NCBI RefSeq assembly: GCF_029906345.1
Contig: NZ_JARYGY010000002.1
Location: 213,801 to 277,800 of the forward strand
DNA from: Aquimarina mycalae
GTDB lineage: Bacteria > Bacteroidota > Bacteroidia > Flavobacteriales > Flavobacteriaceae
Direction: 5' to 3'
DNA length: 64,000 nt
A program made the position numbers and the translations under genes. This document shows positions 10,000 to 18,762 of this stretch, piece after piece (positions within the stretch are counted from its first letter, which is position 1; each line of letters starts with the position of its first letter). The notes beneath the pieces were generated by a model that searched no databases, had not been told where the DNA came from, and was given only the letters and a program-made list of their open reading frames with translations.

Positions 10000-10716
10000 C
10001 TATACTGTTATCGCTTCAAAAGCAACAACATTCACCTCTTTATTCTGAAGATCTTCATAGCGCATCGTAAGTTCATCCTCATTTTTAACGATTTGAGTAA
10101 TACTTCTTGTTTTCAAGAATCCTCTATCAATTTGCAGATCAACATCCTTATCTCCAATTCCATAATTTTTATGAAAGTCTAACAAAGAATCTACAGTTAA
10201 CATATTGTTTTGTTCAAATGCATCAAACCAATCTTCTCTTGTATTTTTCATCTCTTTAGTATATAATGTAGAAGATGACCAAATATGAGTTTCTTTAGGC
10301 AAAGCTCTGAAATATTTTTCTTTACCATCCCAAACCAATTCAAAAAACTCCAAATCCGATTGCCAATTTGCAGCTACTATAGTAAAAGGCTCAATACCTT
10401 TATAATTATATTCAGAGATTGCTTTTTGCAAATCATCAGCCTCCAACAAATCTTTTACTACCACTCCTCTACTTTGTCTATATGACGCATGTCTCTCATG
10501 AATTTCGAATGCACCATTAAGTAAACAAATCATAGTGTTTTTATCACTAAGTCCTATCCATGTTCCTCCAGCTACCGCGTCTTTAGGGAATAACATTCTG
10601 GTATCCCCAATCTGATAAAATTCAGGAAGTAAAGTTTTTCGATTAATAGCCTCATCACGATTAGAGGTTAATATAAAGTTATTTTCCTGCGTGGGGATCA
10701 AAGTTACTGTACACAT
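10000..10716 (-). CDS. NRDE family protein (TANGO2-like)
   Basis: Begins MCTVTLIPTQENNFILTSNRDE, the hallmark of the NRDE/TANGO2 family whose first residue after Met is a conserved Cys. The start was therefore set at 10716, discarding 17 in-frame upstream residues. Other family blocks are LFPKDAVAGGTWIGLSDK, CLLNGA and IWSSSTLYTKEMKNTREDWF. About 238 aa. The biochemical role is unresolved; eukaryotic TANGO2 is tied to heme and lipid homeostasis. It is divergent from pruA. Confidence 0.88.
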   Translation of the reverse strand: MCTVTLIPTQENNFILTSNRDEAINRKTLLPEFYQIGDTRMLFPKDAVAGGTWIGLSDKNTMICLLNGAFEIHERHASYRQSRGVVVKDLLEADDLQKAISEYNYKGIEPFTIVAANWQSDLEFFELVWDGKEKYFRALPKETHIWSSSTLYTKEMKNTREDWFDAFEQNNMLTVDSLLDFHKNYGIGDKDVDLQIDRGFLKTRSITQIVKNEDELTMRYEDLQNKEVNVVAFEAITV

Positions 10717-10816
10717 AGATTTCTGGGTCGCGTAAATATCGCACAACTTACAAAAAAAAATACACACTATAGATGTTTATAAAAGGTTAAAATGAATATT
10801 ACCCTTCATAATTTTC

Positions 10817-10824
10817 TATCTTTG
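10817..10824 (+). promoter_or_regulatory. Candidate -7 box for pruA
   Basis: The sequence TATCTTTG is an exact match to the Bacteroidota TAnnTTTG box, placed about 50 bp before the pruA start in the gap divergent to the NRDE gene. Confidence 0.55.
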
Positions 10825-10876
10825 TCGCTTTAAATATATGAACGCATCTTACTAATTTAAACTAATATACTAAATC

Positions 10877-12505
10877 ATGGGAAAAGGTTTTTTTCAAGTT
10901 CCTACAGCGATAAACGAGCCTGTAAAGTCATATGCTCCAGGCACTCCAGAAAGAGAGGAAGTTTTGGCAACGTATAAATCAATGTATAACACATCCATTG
11001 ATGTTCCATTATATATTAATGGAGAAGAAATAAGAACTGGTGATACAGGAACTATGTCTCCTCCTCACGATCACAAGCATTCTTTAGGTACTTATCACAA
11101 AGCTGAGAAACAACATATTCAAAAAGCAATAGATACTGCGATAGAAGCTCGTAAAAAATGGGCAGATTTAGCTTGGGAGCAACGTGCTGCTATTTTCTTA
11201 AGAGCTGCAGAATTAATTGCAGGACCTTATAGAGCAAAAATTAATGCCGCTACAATGTTAGCGCAATCCAAAAATATTTTTCAAGCAGAAATAGATGCAG
11301 CATGTGAGTTTATAGATTTCTTACGTTTTAATGTAGAATTTATGACTCAGATTTATGAAGATCAACCAGATTCTACTTCTGGAGCTTGGAATCGATTAGA
11401 GTACAGACCGCTAGAGGGTTTTGTTTATGCAATCACTCCTTTTAACTTTACCGCAATTGCAGGAAATTTACCAGCAAGTGCTGCATTAATGGGAAATACA
11501 GTAGTCTGGAAGCCTAGTGACAGTCAAATTTATTCTGCTAAAGTGATAGTAGATATTTTTAAAGAAGCTGGTGTTCCTGATGGAGTTATCAATGTGGTAT
11601 ACGGAGATCCTGTGATGATTACAGATACTGTACTTGCAAGTCCTGATTTTGCTGGTATCCACTTTACTGGTAGCACCCACGTATTTAAAGATATTTGGGC
11701 CAAAATCGGAACCAACATTCACAACTATAAAACGTATCCTAGAATTGTTGGAGAAACAGGAGGAAAAGATTTCATTATTGCACATCCAAGCGCAAATGCC
11801 AAGCAAGTAGCTACAGGAATTTCTCGTGGAGCATTCGAATTTCAGGGACAAAAATGTAGCGCAGCATCCAGAGCATATATTCCAAAAAGTTTATGGGCTG
11901 ATGTAGAAAAGTTCTTAAAAGCAGATATCAAATCCTTTAAAATGGGATCTCCTGAAGATATGGGGAATTTCATTACAGCAGTGATCCACGAAGGCTCTTT
12001 TGACAAGCTTGCAAAGTTTATTGATCAGGCCAAAGAAGATCAGGGAGCAACCATTATTGCAGGTGGTGGATACGACAAATCCAAAGGATATTTTATCGAA
12101 CCAACAGTAATCCTTGCAGAAGACCCTAAATACACTACAATGTGTACAGAGCTTTTTGGCCCAGTTATTACAATTTACGTATACGATGATGCCAAATGGG
12201 AAGAAACTTTAGCTTTGGTTGATAGCACTAGTGAATACGCCCTTACAGGAGCCATTTTCTCTACAGACAGATATGCTGCAGCAGAAGCTACCAAAGCATT
12301 AGAAAATGCCGCAGGTAATTTCTATATCAATGACAAACCAACAGGTGCCGTTGTTGGTCAACAACCATTTGGTGGAGCCAGAGCTTCTGGTACGAATGAT
12401 AAAGCAGGATCATACCTTAACTTATTACGTTGGGTATCTCCTCGCACAATCAAAGAAACTTTTGTTACACCAGCAGATTATAGATATCCTTTCTTAGGAG
12501 AATAG
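10877..12505 (+). CDS. pruA: L-glutamate gamma-semialdehyde dehydrogenase (P5C dehydrogenase)
   Basis: NAD-dependent oxidation of glutamate semialdehyde/pyrroline-5-carboxylate to glutamate, the second step of proline catabolism. The 542-aa monofunctional form matches the eukaryotic/Bacteroidota type rather than a PutA fusion. Visible motifs are the cofactor-binding TPFNFTAIAGNLP and HFTGSTHVFKDIW, the catalytic glutamate region GETGGKDFII, and the nucleophile Cys in GQKCSAASRAYIP. The C-terminus contains QQPFGGARASGTNDKAG. It is monocistronic, with its own promoter box and a strong terminator. Confidence 0.96.
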   Translation: MGKGFFQVPTAINEPVKSYAPGTPEREEVLATYKSMYNTSIDVPLYINGEEIRTGDTGTMSPPHDHKHSLGTYHKAEKQHIQKAIDTAIEARKKWADLAWEQRAAIFLRAAELIAGPYRAKINAATMLAQSKNIFQAEIDAACEFIDFLRFNVEFMTQIYEDQPDSTSGAWNRLEYRPLEGFVYAITPFNFTAIAGNLPASAALMGNTVVWKPSDSQIYSAKVIVDIFKEAGVPDGVINVVYGDPVMITDTVLASPDFAGIHFTGSTHVFKDIWAKIGTNIHNYKTYPRIVGETGGKDFIIAHPSANAKQVATGISRGAFEFQGQKCSAASRAYIPKSLWADVEKFLKADIKSFKMGSPEDMGNFITAVIHEGSFDKLAKFIDQAKEDQGATIIAGGGYDKSKGYFIEPTVILAEDPKYTTMCTELFGPVITIYVYDDAKWEETLALVDSTSEYALTGAIFSTDRYAAAEATKALENAAGNFYINDKPTGAVVGQQPFGGARASGTNDKAGSYLNLLRWVSPRTIKETFVTPADYRYPFLGE

Positions 12506-12522
12506 TTTTTATAAGACCTATT

Positions 12523-12551
12523 AAAAAAAGCGCCAATTGGCGCTTTTTTTT
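12523..12551 (+). terminator. Rho-independent terminator of pruA
   Basis: The palindrome AGCGCCAATTGGCGCT is flanked by A and T runs, giving a G+C stem followed by eight T residues. Confidence 0.9.
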
Positions 12552-12611
12552 GTTTGATTTGAAAAATAAAAACAACTAAATTCACAGTAAAATATATACG
12601 AACACAAAAAC

Positions 12612-13721
12612 ATGAAAAAAATCTTACTTGTAGGAGGAGGAATAGCTGGACTTACCATGTTACGTCTTCTACAAAACAAGGGACATCATATACGACTCAT
12701 CGAAAAACAGCCAGAATGGCAAATCTCTGGAACAGGTTTATATATGCCATCTAACGGTGTTGTAGCTTTGGAGAAAATAGGTCTTGGTGATGTGGTAAGA
12801 CAAAAAGGATTTATAGTTAGCACTCGTCATATTATGAATGCCAAAGGAAATATGATATTGGATCTGGATCTAGAAAAAATATGGAACCGAGAAAAACCAT
12901 GTCTAGGCATCAATAGAAAAACACTACACGATATCCTTCTGAAAGGTATAGATCATACAAATATCACTTTAGGGCTTACCATAGATAAACTAAAGGCAAA
13001 TCATGACAATGTGGATGTGACTTTTTCTGATGGAAAAACTGACACCTATGATATTGTTATCGGTGCAGATGGATTACATTCTAACACCAGAACACTTACT
13101 TTAGGAAATATTCCGTTAAGAAAAGTAACTGCGCAAATATGTCGTTTTATTATTAAAAGACCTCAACATATCAATTCGTGGTCGTTGTACATAGATACTA
13201 TTGGACAATTTCTAATCATCCCGATGAATGATACAGAAGCATATTGCTATGTCAATAGAAAAACTAAAGGTTTTAAAACATTCGACAAAAAAGAATATAT
13301 GAAACCTTTCGAAAAATTCGCTGCTCCCGTTTCTACTATTCTACAAGATTGGAATTCAGAAACTTCACATTGGGATGATCTCGAGGAACTATCTCCTTTA
13401 TCCATAATGGGAAAAGATCGTATTGTTCTAATTGGTGATGCAGGACATGGAATGCCTCCTTTTATGGCACAAGGTGGCGCATTGGCACTAGAAGATGCTG
13501 TAGTACTATCTACATTGCTAGAAAATAAAGATTGGAGTACGATCGCCACTAGCTTTACTAAGCATAGAACCGATAGAATTAACTGGACCAGAACTCGAAA
13601 CAGAAAACGAGAAAAACTTTCTAAGCTCCCATTTTGGATAGCTAAACTTGGACTAAAAAAAGTAGGAGAAAAAAACTGGACAGAAGATTACAGACCTCTT
13701 GCTGAATCTCCAAACTGGTGA
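12612..13721 (+). CDS. FAD-dependent monooxygenase (UbiH/salicylate hydroxylase-like)
   Basis: Flavoprotein hydroxylase of 369 aa. The N-terminal GGGIAGLTMLRLLQNKG is the ADP-binding fold, followed by IVIGADGLHSNTR (the DG motif). LIGDAGHGMPPFMAQGGALALEDA is the second FAD-binding GD motif. The substrate cannot be read from sequence. A GNAT gene follows after 29 bp and an MFS gene further on; joint function is possible but unproven. Confidence 0.88.
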   Translation: MKKILLVGGGIAGLTMLRLLQNKGHHIRLIEKQPEWQISGTGLYMPSNGVVALEKIGLGDVVRQKGFIVSTRHIMNAKGNMILDLDLEKIWNREKPCLGINRKTLHDILLKGIDHTNITLGLTIDKLKANHDNVDVTFSDGKTDTYDIVIGADGLHSNTRTLTLGNIPLRKVTAQICRFIIKRPQHINSWSLYIDTIGQFLIIPMNDTEAYCYVNRKTKGFKTFDKKEYMKPFEKFAAPVSTILQDWNSETSHWDDLEELSPLSIMGKDRIVLIGDAGHGMPPFMAQGGALALEDAVVLSTLLENKDWSTIATSFTKHRTDRINWTRTRNRKREKLSKLPFWIAKLGLKKVGEKNWTEDYRPLAESPNW

Positions 13722-13750
13722 TTTGAAATTAACGATAAAAACTCAAAACA

Positions 13751-14221
13751 ATGATCATACGTGCTGCAACAATTGAAGACCTGCCAATTCTACTTGATTT
13801 TGAACAAAAAATCATAGAAGCAGAAAGGCCAATGGATCCAACGCTAAAAACCAATGAGAAAATCAGTTATTACGATCTTGGAGAATATATTAAAGCAGAC
13901 CATACAGAAGTCGTGGTTGCAGAGGTAAATCAAGAAATTGTGGGTAGTGGTTATGGTCAGATTAGAGATCGAAAAGAATATTTTACACAAGAAAAGTTAG
14001 GATATATTGGTTTTATGTATGTAAAAGAAACCCATAGAGGACAAGGAGTCAGTCAGCAAATCATTCAATATTTATCCGACTGGTTTAGCACTAGAAATAT
14101 AGAAGAAATTCAACTTGATGTCTATGATCAAAACCCAAGAGCAATTAGAGCCTATGAAAAAGCAGGTTTTGAAAAATACCTGATTCGAATGCGAATAAAT
14201 GTAAAAGATACACCGCAATAA
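13751..14221 (+). CDS. GNAT family N-acetyltransferase
   Basis: A 156-aa protein with the GNAT fold. The acetyl-CoA pyrophosphate loop is visible in YVKETHRGQGVSQQIIQYL, followed by the C-terminal NPRAIRAYEKAGFEKY typical of amino-group acetyltransferases. The acceptor is unknown. It lies 29 bp after the monooxygenase gene, suggesting one transcript. Confidence 0.9.
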   Translation: MIIRAATIEDLPILLDFEQKIIEAERPMDPTLKTNEKISYYDLGEYIKADHTEVVVAEVNQEIVGSGYGQIRDRKEYFTQEKLGYIGFMYVKETHRGQGVSQQIIQYLSDWFSTRNIEEIQLDVYDQNPRAIRAYEKAGFEKYLIRMRINVKDTPQ

Positions 14222-14458
14222 ACAGGCTAAAAACGTTCAACTTTCTTTGTCTTATTTTGGATTCCGTCTACTATTGATGATAAGAAACACCATCCTTATT
14301 ATCCGTTCTCATACTGAGCAAATCGAATTGTTGTCGAAATGCAGTAAAAAACATTTTGCTGATGCATAGAAATACTCAGCGTATAGTAAAAACAATTACA
14401 AACACTATCTTTAAGCAAACATATACACTTGTACTTGAAATTCTAATCTCATCACCAT

Positions 14459-15715
14459 ATGAATCAAAAAAAAGCTCCCTGGTATTTTCTAGTACTACTT
14501 ATTTTGGCTGGAGAATCGGTTTTTATTCTTCCTTTCGTACTTGCACGGGTCTTTAGACCAACAGTACTTGAAGCCTTTGGTCTGGACAATTTAGAATTAG
14601 GGCTTTGTTTTTCTGTCTATGGAATAGTAGCTTTACTATCATACCTTTTTGGAGGACCGATAGCAGATAAATTTCCGCCAAGAAAACTAATTGCCGTAGC
14701 ACTATGGATGACAGCTCTTGGTGGATTGGTATACGCTACATTTCCTGGATACACAACGTTGAAAATATTATATGGGTATTGGGGTTTCACCACAATTTTT
14801 TTATTCTGGGCGCCAATGATCAAAGCTACTCGAGTTTGGGGTGGATCCACTTCACAGGGGAAAGCATTTGGTTTTCTTGATGGTGGACGCGGATTGGTAG
14901 GAGCGCTATTTGGAGCTATGGGCGTCTTAATTTTCTCATTATTTATTACTTCTGATATTGCAGAAGCTACCCTTTCAGAAAGTAGAGCAGCATTTAAGCA
15001 AGTGATATTAGTATCTTCTGGCATTGTCAGTTTTGTAGGTATTCTTGTTTGGTTCTTTATGAAATTAGATCAAAAAACCGAACAGGAGATTATCTTAGAA
15101 AAAATCACCATTTCGCAAATTACGTCCGTATTACGTTTACCTTCTGTATGGTTACTAATGATCATTATTTTATGTGCTTATGTAGGATATAAAATCACCG
15201 ATGTATTTTCTTTATATGCTACAGATGTGATGTTATATGATCAGGTAAAATCTGCGCAGGTAGGTACTTTTTTATTATTTATTCGCCCCGTGATTGGTGT
15301 ATTGATTGGGGTATTGGCAGATCGTACACAAACCACGTTCTGGTTAGTGGTTAGTTTTGTAATCTCTTTCTTTGGAGCTTTATTATTCGCTTTGGGTCTG
15401 ATCACCGCATCGGCAACCACATTGTTCTTTATATCTATATTGGTCGTAGCGACTGGAGTGTATGCCGCCCGCTCGTTATATTTTGCAGTGATGCAACGCG
15501 GTCAAATCCCGCTGGTTCTTACTGGAACAGCTGTAGGTCTTATCTCTTTAATAGGATATACTCCTGATATTTTTGCTGGTCCTGCTATGGGATATCTTTT
15601 AGACAAGTCACCAGGAATACAAGGACATCAACATGTATTCTGGATGCTAGCGTTGTTTTCTTGTATTGGTGGTATTGCAGCCTGGTGTTACTATCGTTTA
15701 TACAAAAAGAAATAA
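14459..15715 (+). CDS. Major facilitator superfamily transporter
   Basis: Twelve predicted TM helices over 418 aa. The loop 2-3 signature appears as GGPIADKFPPRKLIA and the loop 8-9 equivalent as GVLADRTQTTFW. FGFLDGGRGLVGALFGAMG in the first half suggests the anion:cation symporter or oxalate/formate-like branch, but the substrate is not readable. The start at 14459 is the first in-frame ATG before the first helix. Confidence 0.88.
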   Translation: MNQKKAPWYFLVLLILAGESVFILPFVLARVFRPTVLEAFGLDNLELGLCFSVYGIVALLSYLFGGPIADKFPPRKLIAVALWMTALGGLVYATFPGYTTLKILYGYWGFTTIFLFWAPMIKATRVWGGSTSQGKAFGFLDGGRGLVGALFGAMGVLIFSLFITSDIAEATLSESRAAFKQVILVSSGIVSFVGILVWFFMKLDQKTEQEIILEKITISQITSVLRLPSVWLLMIIILCAYVGYKITDVFSLYATDVMLYDQVKSAQVGTFLLFIRPVIGVLIGVLADRTQTTFWLVVSFVISFFGALLFALGLITASATTLFFISILVVATGVYAARSLYFAVMQRGQIPLVLTGTAVGLISLIGYTPDIFAGPAMGYLLDKSPGIQGHQHVFWMLALFSCIGGIAAWCYYRLYKKK

Positions 15716-15783
15716 TGAAATTATTTAAAAAAACTTGGTTCAGAATTATAATTAGACTACTTGGAGGAGGTATGTTTACCTAA
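15715..15783 (+). CDS. Possible 22-aa peptide, translationally coupled to the MFS gene
   Basis: The ATG overlaps the MFS stop codon (TAATG). The reading frame gives MKLFKKTWFRIIIRLLGGG plus MFT, a short basic amphipathic/hydrophobic peptide. It could be a real micro-protein, a stub of a lost gene or chance. No family is recognised. Confidence 0.3.
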   Translation: MKLFKKTWFRIIIRLLGGGMFT

Positions 15784-15794
15784 CTAATACATAT

Positions 15795-15873
15795 AACTAC
15801 TGGGGATCCAAACCGACCAATGGAATTTAATCCAAGTTTAACTATGATATATACTTTGGATCCGTAGTTTTTT
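15795..15873. terminator. Imperfect inverted repeat between convergent genes
   Basis: The left arm AACTACTGGGGATCCAAA pairs imperfectly with TTTGGATCCGTAGTT about 40 bases later, followed by a run of T. It probably terminates the MFS transcript, and it abuts the end of the opposite gene. The long loop lowers confidence. Confidence 0.45.
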
Positions 15874-16471
15874 ACTTTGCCTTTTTTCTCAATAACCAGG
15901 ACAGCTTCATAGCCAATGTACCATATGCCGCTCCAATTCTCATTTCTCTCTTATAAGGAGCTATTTTAGCTTCTATACGTATCGGTGATTTTGATTCCCA
16001 AACAATATTTTTTGGGTTTGCTACCTCATATATTTGAAGTGCCACTTCTATTTTACACGGCTGAGAAAAACCGACATTATATCCAGGATATATCCATAAT
16101 GTCTGAATATGTAAGTTGTATTTTGCATTGGGATTACTTCTTGAAACTACAATTTTTCTTTTTTTAGGTAGTGCATAGTTCAAGTTTTCAATAAATAACG
16201 GAGCATATACCGTATCTCTATCTGCAAACCACGAACCCTTAAATTTTTCACCAGATCCAGGCTTATGTTCTTCTCGTATTCGTACCTTATCTTTTATAAA
16301 CTCTTCTTCTGAAGAATAGCCATGTACGTTCATATTATCATACCCAAAAGATACCGACAGTTCTTTTTCACCAGCTAGTATAGAAATATCTCCAGAGGCT
16401 GTTTTTATTTTCTGACCTAAAACAGGTAGCGTACAAAAAATAATTAAAAGTATACCAAGTAAGTTTCTCAT
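15872..16471 (-). CDS. Secreted hypothetical protein
   Basis: A 199-aa protein with a clear signal peptide (MRNLLGILLIIFCTLPVLGQ). The mature part is beta-rich and contains KKRKIVVSRSNPNAKYNLHIQTLWIYPGYN and a closing IAPYKREMRIGAAYGTLAMKLSWLL. There is no lipobox, so it is probably periplasmic or peripherally membrane-bound. I do not recognise the family. Confidence 0.7.
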   Translation of the reverse strand: MRNLLGILLIIFCTLPVLGQKIKTASGDISILAGEKELSVSFGYDNMNVHGYSSEEEFIKDKVRIREEHKPGSGEKFKGSWFADRDTVYAPLFIENLNYALPKKRKIVVSRSNPNAKYNLHIQTLWIYPGYNVGFSQPCKIEVALQIYEVANPKNIVWESKSPIRIEAKIAPYKREMRIGAAYGTLAMKLSWLLRKKAK

Positions 16472-16614
16472 GCCCTTTTATCTATCAATTAAGTTAACAA
16501 GCTTAATAATTATGTGATGTATTAAAATTAAAAATATGTCTTTTTGTTTTTCTGTCTAATCATTCTCCTTCTGCTAGTTTGCGAATAACATCTTAGCATA
16601 GCTCATCTCTATCT

Positions 16615-17244
16615 TTACAGCTTATACTTTAACGGAAGATGTACCACTTTTTTGGTTTCAAAGAAATCTTCTTCAAAATAATCCGGTAAATTATATTGCG
16701 TTGCTTTTGGGAACAATCCTAATTCTTCAGTTAAATCTCCACCTTTTAGGTACAAAATCCCATTTGGCAATTCATGTATTGATTTTTTAGTCACATTTTT
16801 ACGAACCCACTTTACAAAATCAGGCATATTGGTCACTGCTCTACTCACTATAAAATCAAAACGATCTTCGAATGTTCCAGCGCGTCGTTGTTCTGCTTTT
16901 ACATTGGTTAAACCTAAGGCACTTGCCACTTCATTAACAACTTTTATTTTTTTTGCAATCACATCTACCAAATAAAAATCAGTTTCAGGAAATAGTATTG
17001 CCAATGGTACTCCTGGAAATCCTCCTCCTGTACCCACATCTAACACTTTCGTACCTGGCTTAAATCCCTGTATCTTTGCAATCCCCAATGAATGTAGTAC
17101 ATGCCTTTCGTATAATAAATCGATATCCTTTCTGGAAATCACATTGATCTTGGCATTCCAATCCTTATACAAATCGCCTAATTGCGTAAACTTATCTATC
17201 TGATCATCTGTTAATTCTGGGAAATATTTAAGTAAAATATCCAT
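16615..17244 (-). CDS. rsmG: 16S rRNA (guanine(527)-N7)-methyltransferase RsmG
   Basis: SAM-dependent methyltransferase acting on G527 of 16S rRNA. At 209 aa it has the normal length. Motifs: NVISRKDIDLLYERHVLHSL near the N-terminus, the SAM-binding KVLDVGTGGGFPGVPLAILFP, and DFIVSRAVTNMPDFVKWVRK. The gene stands alone on the minus strand. Confidence 0.95.
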   Translation of the reverse strand: MDILLKYFPELTDDQIDKFTQLGDLYKDWNAKINVISRKDIDLLYERHVLHSLGIAKIQGFKPGTKVLDVGTGGGFPGVPLAILFPETDFYLVDVIAKKIKVVNEVASALGLTNVKAEQRRAGTFEDRFDFIVSRAVTNMPDFVKWVRKNVTKKSIHELPNGILYLKGGDLTEELGLFPKATQYNLPDYFEEDFFETKKVVHLPLKYKL

Positions 17245-17600
17245 TGATTACATTTTAAAGCGCAAAAATACATGTAAACTTGAGATTCTATTCTATTTTT
17301 CTAAAAGATCCATCACAAACAAAATCACCAAAGGCTTAATCATTTATAACACTATATTCCCAGTTATTACTTTTAACATGGGTTTCTATCTATTGTTTGT
17401 TAATTTACATCATGTCACAAAAAAATATGTTAAACACCTAATAATCGACTATACTTAGATTCTAATATGTTATTCTGAAGGCTTGCACAAAAAGCATTAA
17501 CCATTTTATTTACAATATTTTAAGAATATAATAAATGAAATAAAAAAAATAGAGCGAGTGAGAAGTTAGAAAAATATAAATACCTAACTTTACCGAATAA
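17245..17600. other. Intergenic region upstream of the desaturase (no gene seen)
   Basis: This A+T-rich gap between the divergent rsmG and desaturase genes has no convincing ORF or RNA gene. A weak -7-like TAACTTTA lies at 17585-17592, immediately before the inverted repeat described separately. Confidence 0.5.
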
Positions 17601-17628
17601 TTTATGACAAATAACGTTTAGTCATAAA
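17601..17628. promoter_or_regulatory. Operator-like inverted repeat before the desaturase gene
   Basis: TTTATGAC, 12 bp, then GTCATAAA: a perfect 8-bp inverted repeat ending 11 bp before the desaturase start and just after a -7-like box. The placement suits a repressor site. The cognate regulator is unknown. Confidence 0.55.
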
Positions 17629-17639
17629 TACGAAAGCCC

Positions 17640-18740
17640 ATGACTACACCTAACGTAAAATTTAGCAGAGCAGATTCAGCAAAATTCTTCAGAACACTGA
17701 ACAAACGCGTGAATCAGTATTTCAAAGAAAATAACATCAAACGAACTGGTAACTGGAAATTACACCTAAAGACCATCGTTATGTTTTCTTTATTTCTAAC
17801 ACCTTATTTCTTAATGCTCACCCTTGATATTTCGCAATGGTGGATGTTATTACTAACGATCATAATGGGAGTTGGTATGGCTGGAGTAGGAATGAATGTA
17901 ATGCATGATGGAAATCACGGATCTTATTCTTCTAAAAAATGGATTAATAAGTTGATGGGAAGCAGTATGTATGTGTTAGCTGGTAATGTATATAACTGGC
18001 AGGTACAACACAATGTTTTACATCATACTTATACCAATATTCATGGTCATGATGAAGATATGGATGCTGGTAGAGTTATTCGTTTTACAAAACATGCTAA
18101 ATGGGAACGATTTCATAAGTTTCAACATTATTACTCTATTTTCTTATACGGTTTACTAACTTTTAACTGGGCATTAACCACAGATTTTACACAAACCAAA
18201 AGATATCTGGCGCGAAAACTTGCGTATGGAAAGCTACCAAGTCCATTAAAACAATGGAGTACGATTGTAATTACTAAAATTATTTATGTAATGATCTGGA
18301 TAGTAATCCCTATGATTATTATGTCCATAGCCTGGTGGAAAATTTTAATTGGATTTTTTGTGATGCACTATGTTGCGGGTCTAATACTTAGCGTTGTATT
18401 TCAATTAGCGCATATGGTAGAAGAAGCACAAATGCCATTGCCAGACACTACTGGAACCATGAAAAACACATGGGCAATACATCAACTATTTACTACAGTA
18501 AATTTTTCTACTAAAAACCGATTAGTGAATTGGTTTACTGGAGGATTAAATCATCAGGTAGAACACCACATTTTTCCAAATATCAGTCATGTTCATTATA
18601 CTAAAATTTCAAAAATAGTGAAACAGACCGCTCAGGAATTCAATCTACCATATAACGAATACAAAACCACCCGCAAAGCGATTATTGCTCATTTCAGACA
18701 TCTAAAAGAAATGGGGATAAAACCCGCGATGCAACCATAA
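17640..18740 (+). CDS. Fatty acid desaturase, front-end-like (QxxHH type)
   Basis: Membrane di-iron desaturase introducing a double bond into acyl chains. The three histidine boxes are HDGNHGSYSS, HNVLHHTYTN and HQVEHHIFPNISH. The third box has Gln-x-x-His-His, as in front-end desaturases, unlike the two paralogs at 39-41 kb. Hydrophobic segments lie between boxes 1 and 3. The start is the first ATG after the operator-like repeat. The aminotransferase gene follows after 22 bp. Confidence 0.92.
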   Translation: MTTPNVKFSRADSAKFFRTLNKRVNQYFKENNIKRTGNWKLHLKTIVMFSLFLTPYFLMLTLDISQWWMLLLTIIMGVGMAGVGMNVMHDGNHGSYSSKKWINKLMGSSMYVLAGNVYNWQVQHNVLHHTYTNIHGHDEDMDAGRVIRFTKHAKWERFHKFQHYYSIFLYGLLTFNWALTTDFTQTKRYLARKLAYGKLPSPLKQWSTIVITKIIYVMIWIVIPMIIMSIAWWKILIGFFVMHYVAGLILSVVFQLAHMVEEAQMPLPDTTGTMKNTWAIHQLFTTVNFSTKNRLVNWFTGGLNHQVEHHIFPNISHVHYTKISKIVKQTAQEFNLPYNEYKTTRKAIIAHFRHLKEMGIKPAMQP

Positions 18741-18762
18741 CTTTTATTTACCAAGTATCAAA

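Noticed and set aside
14356..14556. Short ORF overlapping the MFS start
   Set aside because: Different frame, no features, and it overlaps the first helix of the transporter.
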